DNA from: CAZYXZ01 sp964651395
GTDB taxonomy: Bacteria; Actinomycetota; Actinomycetes; BP-191
Assembly (NCBI GenBank): GCA_964651395.1
Contig: CAZYXZ010000040.1
Location: 1-29,009, forward strand
Direction: 5' to 3'
DNA length: 29,009 bases
Shown here: in pieces, positions 24,073-29,009 of the stretch
Layout: every line of letters begins with the position of its first letter
How positions within the stretch are numbered: position 1 is the stretch's first letter
Program-made: the position numbers and the translations under genes
Notes under the pieces: model-generated
Database searches by the model: none
What the model saw: the letters and a program-made list of their open reading frames with translations, nothing else
Told to the model about the DNA's origin: nothing

Positions 24073-24994
24073 AACCCCGGCGGTCGACGGCGATCGACGA
24101 CCCGACGGTGCGCTTGGCCACCTTCTTCATGTCCGTGGCGGTGGCGACGATCGCGCGGTGGTCGAGGTTGTCGGCCTGCGTCGACAGCGCGATACCGATG
24201 GACACCGACACGACCGGGAACTGGCGGACGTTGCCCTGGCGGTCCGGCAGCGCGATGTAGCCGCGCGCGGCGTCTTCCGGGTCGTGCAGCGAGGCGGCCG
24301 CCTCATCGACGATCTTCACCACCTGACGGGCCAGCGGCTCGCTCTGGTCGATGCCGGAGACCACCACGAAGTCGTCGCCGCCGATGTGCCCGATGAACGG
24401 CGGGGGCTCCCCCACCTCGGCGGCCGCGTGCTGCAGCGCGTCCGCGAGCAGGCTGATCACCTCGTCGCCGCGGAGGAAGCCGTAGCGGTCGTTGTAGGCC
24501 TTGAAGTTGTCGAGGTCGACGTAGGACACGGCGAAGTCCTCGCCGCGGCCGGAACGGGCGAGGATCTCCTCGTCGATGCGCCGGTTGCCCGGCAGCCCGG
24601 TCAGCGGCGACACCGCGCGCATCTCCGCCGTGCGCCGCAACGTCGAGCGCACACGGGCAACCAGTTCCAGGGTGTCGAACGGCTTGATGATGTAGTCGTC
24701 GGCGCCGGCGGTCAGGCCGACCACCTTGTCGGCGGACAGGCTCTTCGCCGTCAGCATGATGACCGGCAGGTTCGCGGTGACCGGGTTCGCCCGCAACCGG
24801 CGGCACAGCTCGACGCCGTCCACCTTCGGCATCATCACGTCGAGCAGCACCAGGTCGGGCAACACCTCCTCGATCGACTCCTCTGCCGCTTCGCCGTCGT
24901 GCGCGACGCGGACCTCGAAGCCTTCGAGCCGCAGGTTGATCTCGATGAAACGCGCGATGTCGACGTCGTCGTCGACGACCAGGACGACGGACAT
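24071..24994 (-). CDS. response regulator with receiver and GGDEF-like (GGDDF) domain
   Basis: 307 residues. The receiver (1-~120) has acidic D8-D10, phospho-acceptor D52 in LVLLDVMMPK, T82 and K104, so it is complete. The second domain (~128-300) resembles diguanylate cyclase: LTGLPGNRRIDEEI, VDLDNFKAYNDRYGFLRGDEVI, then IGGDDFVVV (GGDDF at 205-209). The signature has Asp in place of the usual Glu, and no RxxD inhibitory site precedes it. It may be a weak cyclase, an inactive sensor or act on another nucleotide. The ATG shares a base with the rpe stop, so it is coupled to rpe; ribD follows after 24 bases. No kinase is adjacent. Confidence 0.9.
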   Translation of the reverse strand: MSVVLVVDDDVDIARFIEINLRLEGFEVRVAHDGEAAEESIEEVLPDLVLLDVMMPKVDGVELCRRLRANPVTANLPVIMLTAKSLSADKVVGLTAGADDYIIKPFDTLELVARVRSTLRRTAEMRAVSPLTGLPGNRRIDEEILARSGRGEDFAVSYVDLDNFKAYNDRYGFLRGDEVISLLADALQHAAAEVGEPPPFIGHIGGDDFVVVSGIDQSEPLARQVVKIVDEAAASLHDPEDAARGYIALPDRQGNVRQFPVVSVSIGIALSTQADNLDHRAIVATATDMKKVAKRTVGSSIAVDRRG

Positions 24995-25704
24995 CAGCTG
25001 GCCACGCGCATGCCGGCGTCGGCGGCGGCCAGGATCGCCTTCCCTGCCGCGATCGGGTCCGGCTGGCCGAACACGGCCGACCCGGCGACGAAGACATCGG
25101 CGCCCGCCTCCGCGCACAACCGCGCCGTGTCCGGATTGATCCCCCCGTCCACCTGCAGCCAGGTCGTGCCACCGACGGCGTCGATGGCGGCCCGCGTCTC
25201 ACGGATCTTGGGCAGCACCTCCGCCATGAACGACTGCCCACCGAACCCCGGCTCGACGGTCATGCAGAGCACCAGGTCGAACTCCGAGAGCAGGTCGGCG
25301 TAGGGGCCGATGGGGGTCGGCGGCCGCAGCGACAGCCCGGCACGGGCCCCGGCTGCGCGGATGGCGCGCGCGACGGAGACCGGGTCGTCCGTGGCCTCGG
25401 CGTGGAAAGTCACCAGGTCGGCGCCGGCCGCGACGTAATCCGCCGCCCACCGGCCCGGGTCCTCGATCATGATGTGCACGTCCAGCGGCAGGTCCGTGTG
25501 CTTGCGCAGGCTCGCGATGACGACCGGCCCGATGGTCAGGTTCGGCACGAAGTGTCCGTCCATGACGTCGACGTGCAGCTGGTCGGTCACCGGCGCGATG
25601 CGCGCCGCCTCCGCGGCGAGCTCGGCGAAGTCTGCGGACAGGATGCTGGGCGCGAGCCGCGCCGTGCGCGTGCCGTCCGGCAGTGGCAGCGTCGAGACCT
25701 TCAC
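24994..25704 (-). CDS. rpe: ribulose-phosphate 3-epimerase
   Basis: Interconverts ribulose 5-phosphate and xylulose 5-phosphate in the pentose phosphate pathway; TIM barrel. Visible: LAPSILSADF, HVDVMDGHFVPNLTIG with catalytic Asp and metal His, TVEPGFGGQSF, and VDGGINPDTARLC with the second catalytic Asp. At 236 residues it is slightly longer than usual (~220) owing to an N-terminal extension of about 15 residues. The GTG start at 25704 has no good ribosome binding site but a -10-like box lies 8 bases upstream. Its neighbours rib genes use its substrate. Confidence 0.95.
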   Translation of the reverse strand: MKVSTLPLPDGTRTARLAPSILSADFAELAAEAARIAPVTDQLHVDVMDGHFVPNLTIGPVVIASLRKHTDLPLDVHIMIEDPGRWAADYVAAGADLVTFHAEATDDPVSVARAIRAAGARAGLSLRPPTPIGPYADLLSEFDLVLCMTVEPGFGGQSFMAEVLPKIRETRAAIDAVGGTTWLQVDGGINPDTARLCAEAGADVFVAGSAVFGQPDPIAAGKAILAAADAGMRVAS

Positions 25705-25712
25705 GCGGCCTG

Positions 25713-25718
25713 AGTCTA
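25713..25718 (-). promoter_or_regulatory. possible -10 box before rpe
   Basis: TAGACT on the minus strand, 8 bases before the rpe GTG, in the 46-base gap after rsmB. A GCGACA-like -35 lies at a short 15-base spacing, so support is weak. If used, the mRNA would be nearly leaderless. Confidence 0.3.
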
Positions 25719-25750
25719 GTGACGGCAGGCCGCTGTCGCGGGCGTTCCGG

Positions 25751-27091
25751 CTAGCTCGTCCGGCGTACCGCGGAGAGGAACATCGCGTCGGTGCCCTGGC
25801 GGTGCGGCCAGAGCTGGACCCACGGCCCGTCGCCGAGGTCCGGAACGCCCGGGAGGGCGGCGCGCACGTCCACAGCCGTCACGTCCGAGCGGCCGGTCAG
25901 CGTCCGCTCGACGAGGTCGACCCCCTCACGGCGATGTGGCGAGCAGACCACGTAGACCAGCAGGCCCCCCGTCCGTACGGCGGGCAGCGATGCCGTGATC
26001 AGGTCGCGCTGCAGGGTGGCCAGCCGGTGCACGTCCTCGGGCTGCCGGCGCCAACGCGACTCGGGCCGTCGTCGTAGCGCGCCCAGGCCGGTGCACGGGG
26101 CGTCGAGCAGCACGGCGTCGAAGGCACCCGCGCGCCACGGCGGCCGCGTGCCGTCCGCCTGGACGACGAGCGAACGGTCCAAGGCGTTGCGGACCAGGCC
26201 GACCCGGTGCGTGCGCAACTCGCCGGCGACCAGCGCTCCGCCACGGGCGGCGAGCAGGCCCTCGAGCAGCGCGGCCTTCCCACCCGGGCCGGCGCAGACG
26301 TCGGCGACGGTGGCCGGCCCGGCCGGCAGCAGCCGGTCGACCGCGAGAGCGCAGAGCTGGCTGCCCTCGTCCTGCACCGCCGCGCGCTGCTCGCGGACTG
26401 CCGGGAGCTGGCCGGGATCTCCGCCACCGAGCCGCACGGCGTACGGCGACCACGGGCCGGGCGCGGCGTCGAGGCCGGTCGCGGCGCATTCCGCGAGCAG
26501 CTCCTCGCGGGTGATGCGGCCCGGCCGCGCCACCAGGTGCACCGCCGGCCGGTCGTCCGCGGCGAGCAGCGTCGCGGTCTCGGCGAAGTCGCCGCCGAGC
26601 GCGTCGCGGAACGCCTCGACCACCCAGCGCGGGTGGGCGTGCTCCACCGCCAGATGTCCGACCGGGTCCGCCGCGAACGCCGGAGCGCCCAGCTCTCCGT
26701 CGCGTTCGGCGACGCGGCGCAGGACCGCGTTGGCGAACCGGGCCGCGCCCTCGCCGCCGATGCTGCGCGCGAGGTCGACGCTGGTCGTGACCGCGGCATG
26801 GCTCGGCACGCGCAGCCGGAGCAGCTGGTACGCGCCCAGCCGGACCACGTCGAGCAGCGGCGCGTCGATCGCCGCGACCGGCCGGCTCGCGCAGCTCGCG
26901 ATCACGTGGTCGAGGCTGCCCTGCCAGCGCAGCGCGCCGTAGGCCAGCTCGGCAGCGAAGCCGCGGTCGCGCGCGGACAGCCCGCTCTGCCGCAGCAGAC
27001 CGGGCAGCACGAGGTTCGCGTAGGAGTCTCGCGAGGCCACCGCGCGCAGCACGTCGTACGCGACGCGCCTCGCGGGGTCGACCTCAGCCAA
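25751..27091 (-). CDS. rsmB: 16S rRNA (cytosine-967-C5)-methyltransferase, RsmB/Fmu family
   Basis: Cytosolic SAM-dependent m5C methyltransferase of 16S rRNA. Residues ~1-130 form a NusB-like RNA-binding domain (RRVAYDVLRAV, RDRGFAAELAYGALRW). The catalytic domain has the SAM loop DVCAGPGGKAALL (264-276), LLDAPCTGLGALRRRPE (328-344, C333) and VYVVCSPHRREG (379-390, C383), the two active cysteines. 446 residues, normal. The start is TTG at 27091, overlapping the fmt stop by 8 bases; no ATG or GTG lies at the conserved beginning. The def-fmt-rsmB order is common in bacteria. Assignment to position 967 is from family membership. Confidence 0.93.
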   Translation of the reverse strand: MAEVDPARRVAYDVLRAVASRDSYANLVLPGLLRQSGLSARDRGFAAELAYGALRWQGSLDHVIASCASRPVAAIDAPLLDVVRLGAYQLLRLRVPSHAAVTTSVDLARSIGGEGAARFANAVLRRVAERDGELGAPAFAADPVGHLAVEHAHPRWVVEAFRDALGGDFAETATLLAADDRPAVHLVARPGRITREELLAECAATGLDAAPGPWSPYAVRLGGGDPGQLPAVREQRAAVQDEGSQLCALAVDRLLPAGPATVADVCAGPGGKAALLEGLLAARGGALVAGELRTHRVGLVRNALDRSLVVQADGTRPPWRAGAFDAVLLDAPCTGLGALRRRPESRWRRQPEDVHRLATLQRDLITASLPAVRTGGLLVYVVCSPHRREGVDLVERTLTGRSDVTAVDVRAALPGVPDLGDGPWVQLWPHRQGTDAMFLSAVRRTS

Positions 27092-28007
27092 GTCGCTCGC
27101 CGGGCTCCGGTCGCACGCCGCGCGCCCAGTCCGCGGCCGGCATCGGCCCACGGCCCTCGGGTTGCACCGTGCCGAGCGCCACTGCGCCGTCCGCCGCATG
27201 GACGACGACGCCGTCGAGGGTCAGGTCGAGCCGGCCGGGCTCGCCGGGAGGGCGACGGACCAGCTCCACAGGGCCGAGCTTGAGTCGCCTGCCACGGAAC
27301 GTCGTCCATGCGCCGGGCGCCGGTGTGGCGGCACGCACCAACCGGTCGACGTGCCGAGCCGGTGTGGTCCAGTCGACGCGGACGTCGTCGGTGGACAGCT
27401 TCGGTGCCAGGCTCACCCCGTCGACCGGCTGTGGCACCGCGGTGAGCTCGCCGGCGGCCAGCCCGTCCATCGTCGCCACCAGCAGGGCGGCACCCGACAC
27501 CGCGAGCCGCCCGAGCAGGTCGCCGGCCGTGTCCCGGTCCCGGATCGTCTCGGTCACCACGCCCAGCACGGGGCCCGTGTCGAGACCCTCCTCGAGGAGG
27601 AAGGTCGTGGCGCCGGTGACCTCGTCGCCACGCAGGATCGCGTGCTGCACCGGCGCCGCGCCGCGCCACGCCGGCAGCACCGAGAAGTGCAGGTTGACCC
27701 AGCCGATCCGCGGAATGGCCAGCGCGGCGGGAGGCACCAGCGCGCCGTACGCGACGACCGGCACGACATCGGGGGCGAGGGCGCGCAGCTGGTCCTGGAA
27801 CTCCGGGTCCTTCGGCGTGCGCGGCGTCAGCGTCGGCAGGCTGTGCTCCTGGGCGAATCTCGCGATGGGGCTCGCGCCGACCCTGCGTCCGCGGCCCTGC
27901 GGTGCGTCCGGCCGGGTCACGACGGCGAGCACGTCGTGCGCCGACGCGAGCAGCGCCTCCAGCGACGGGACCGCCACGGCCGGCGTGCCGGCGAAGACCA
28001 GCCGCAC
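27084..28007 (-). CDS. fmt: methionyl-tRNA formyltransferase
   Basis: Formylates initiator Met-tRNA using 10-formyl-tetrahydrofolate. The N-terminal Rossmann-like domain has VFAGTPAVAVPSLEAL, the catalytic triad N105, H107 and D143 within NLHFSVLPAWRGAAPVQ and LDTGPVLG, and the C-terminal OB-like domain binds tRNA. 307 residues, normal. The GTG start at 28007 lies 11 bases after the def stop with AGGTGG about 7 bases upstream. Overlaps rsmB by 8 bases. Confidence 0.96.
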   Translation of the reverse strand: MRLVFAGTPAVAVPSLEALLASAHDVLAVVTRPDAPQGRGRRVGASPIARFAQEHSLPTLTPRTPKDPEFQDQLRALAPDVVPVVAYGALVPPAALAIPRIGWVNLHFSVLPAWRGAAPVQHAILRGDEVTGATTFLLEEGLDTGPVLGVVTETIRDRDTAGDLLGRLAVSGAALLVATMDGLAAGELTAVPQPVDGVSLAPKLSTDDVRVDWTTPARHVDRLVRAATPAPGAWTTFRGRRLKLGPVELVRRPPGEPGRLDLTLDGVVVHAADGAVALGTVQPEGRGPMPAADWARGVRPEPGERLG

Positions 28008-28018
28008 TAGCCGGCCAC

Positions 28019-28564
28019 CTAGCTGATCGGGCCGTAGATGGAGTGCGGGGACACCTTCACCTGGGGTGTGGCGCCGTCGATGGCCGCCTCGCGGATCTCG
28101 CGGAGGGCTCGCTTGCGCGTCTCGTCGTCCAGCCGGTCGATGAAGATGATCCCGTCGAGGTGGTCGGTCTCGTGGGCCAGGCAGCGGGCCAGCATCTCGC
28201 TGCCCTCGATGGTCACCGGCTCCTCGTGCATCGTCCAGCCGCGCGCGACGACGCGCATCGGCCTGCGCAGCTCGTAGTAGAGCGTCGGGACGGACAGGCA
28301 GCCCTCCTCGCCGTCCTGCTCCTCCTCGCTGGTGTCGATGATCTCCGGGTTCACCAGGTGGCCGACGACACCGTCGATGTCGTACGTGAAGACCCGCTGG
28401 CTCACGCCGATCTGCGGTGCTGCGAGACCGGAGCCGGGTGCGGCCAGCATCGTCTCCGTGAGGTCGCGGACGAGGGTGCGCAGCTCCTTGTCGAAGGTGG
28501 TCACCGGCTCGGCGGGCGTGCGCAGCACCGGGTCGCCCCACAGGCGGATCGGCTGGACGCCCAC
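28019..28564 (-). CDS. def: peptide deformylase
   Basis: Metal hydrolase that removes the formyl group from nascent N-terminal methionine, the counterpart of Fmt downstream. All three motifs are present: GSGLAAPQIG (44-53), EGCLS (87-91, metal Cys) and HETDH (131-135, two metal His and catalytic Glu). The GTG at 28564 is chosen since GAGGAG lies 7 bases upstream, giving 181 residues; a TTG at 28570 would add two residues but sits too close to that site. A 50-base gap follows priA. Confidence 0.95.
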   Translation of the reverse strand: MGVQPIRLWGDPVLRTPAEPVTTFDKELRTLVRDLTETMLAAPGSGLAAPQIGVSQRVFTYDIDGVVGHLVNPEIIDTSEEEQDGEEGCLSVPTLYYELRRPMRVVARGWTMHEEPVTIEGSEMLARCLAHETDHLDGIIFIDRLDDETRKRALREIREAAIDGATPQVKVSPHSIYGPIS

Positions 28565-28601
28565 GCGCAAGCTCCTCGGAATCGGTCGACAGGTATGCCG
28601 T

Positions 28602-28617
28602 TGAGTCTACGGACTCA
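28602..28617 (-). other. small hairpin at the priA stop codon
   Basis: TGAGTC and GACTCA form a perfect 6-bp stem around a 4-base loop; the first TGA of the minus-strand stem is the priA stop. No U-tract follows. It lies about 38 bases before the def start. Confidence 0.4.
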
Positions 28618-29009
28618 CCCCAGCACGAGCGGGTCGAGCTCCACCCTCACTCCTGGTGCCGCCTTGCGCGCGGCGCGTGCGGCCTGCGCCGCGGCCAGCC
28701 GCTCGGCCAGCGCGGCGCCGGCTGGTCTCGGCGTACGGACCAGCGCGCGCTCGCCCTCGCCGTGCGCGACCGGGCCGAGCACCTCCGTGCCCTCCGGCCA
28801 CGGCAGCGCGGCCGCGAGCAGCTCGGCCACCGCCTCGGCTGCGCCCTCCACGGAGGCCATCCGCGTCGCGGGCGGGAACTGCAACGCGGCCCGCTCCCCC
28901 GCCTCGCGAGCCGTGAACGTCGCGGGGTCCCAGCGGACGAGCGCCTGTACGGCGGGCAGCCGCGCGTCGGCCGTGAGGACGACGCGTGCGCCGTCGCCGC
29001 CGGCGAGCG
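28615..29009 (-). CDS. priA: primosomal protein N' (PriA), C-terminal part
   Basis: Only the last 130 residues are in the window; the gene continues past the right edge. The frame reads VVLTADARLPAVQALVRWDP, then TAREAGERAALQFPPATRM and ends VRVELDPLVLG, which matches the C-terminal region of PriA proteins, especially the actinobacterial form. PriA starts replication restart at repaired forks; actinobacterial members often have decayed helicase motifs, but those lie outside the window and cannot be judged. It precedes def-fmt-rsmB, a common gene order. Confidence 0.88.
   Translation of the reverse strand, partial: LAGGDGARVVLTADARLPAVQALVRWDPATFTAREAGERAALQFPPATRMASVEGAAEAVAELLAAALPWPEGTEVLGPVAHGEGERALVRTPRPAGAALAERLAAAQAARAARKAAPGVRVELDPLVLG

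Noticed and set aside
24047..24120. FMN riboswitch before ribD
   Set aside because: The gap is only 24 bases and none of the conserved RFN segments could be seen there or in the preceding coding region.

Overview
The window is a housekeeping block from a high-GC actinobacterium (Actinomycetota). This rests on very high GC by eye, frequent GTG and TTG starts, a 16S 5' region and rRNA leader of actinobacterial type, an ARG box of the TGCATA-n2-TATGCA kind seen in Streptomyces and Mycobacterium, and a PriA C-terminus resembling actinobacterial proteins. The genus cannot be resolved from the 16S fragment. Every gene lies on the minus strand, so transcription runs from position 29009 towards position 1. 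No mobile element, tRNA or CRISPR array was seen.

Layout in transcription order. (1) 29009-24994: end of priA, def, fmt, rsmB, rpe (replication restart, formyl-Met removal and addition, 16S methylation, pentose phosphate epimerase). (2) 24994-19049: a receiver-GGDEF regulator, the riboflavin genes ribD-ribE-ribBA-ribH, hisG and a YczE-like membrane protein. (3) 19030-11974: a structured leader with an intrinsic terminator, then infC-rpmI-rplT, a TrmH/SpoU methyltransferase, a soluble PAS histidine kinase, and pheS-pheT. (4) 11967-2119: an ARG box and promoter, then argC-J-B-D, a membrane cytochrome c, a stand-alone receiver, argF-R-G-H and an AAG-type DNA glycosylase. (5) 2109-1: tyrS, two tandem rRNA promoters, a boxA-like antitermination element, and the first ~359 nt of 16S rRNA.

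Most neighbours are translationally coupled: GTGA or ATGA overlaps, TGATG junctions or gaps of a few bases. The arginine genes make nearly the whole path from N-acetylglutamate to arginine (ArgJ recycling the acetyl group), with the repressor ArgR encoded in its own operon. The rib genes cover GTP and ribulose 5-phosphate to riboflavin except for the dedicated phosphatase step, and Rpe can supply ribulose 5-phosphate.

The most unusual points are: a c-type cytochrome and a single-domain response regulator inserted between argD and argF; an L20 protein with an 80-residue acidic tail; infC with a probable AUC start behind a hairpin-rich leader ending in an intrinsic terminator; hairpins that contain stop codons at several gene ends; and signalling genes (one PAS kinase, two receivers) scattered within metabolic and translation operons. 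No wholly new multi-gene system is proved here. The cytochrome/receiver insertion and the infC leader are the best candidates for follow-up.
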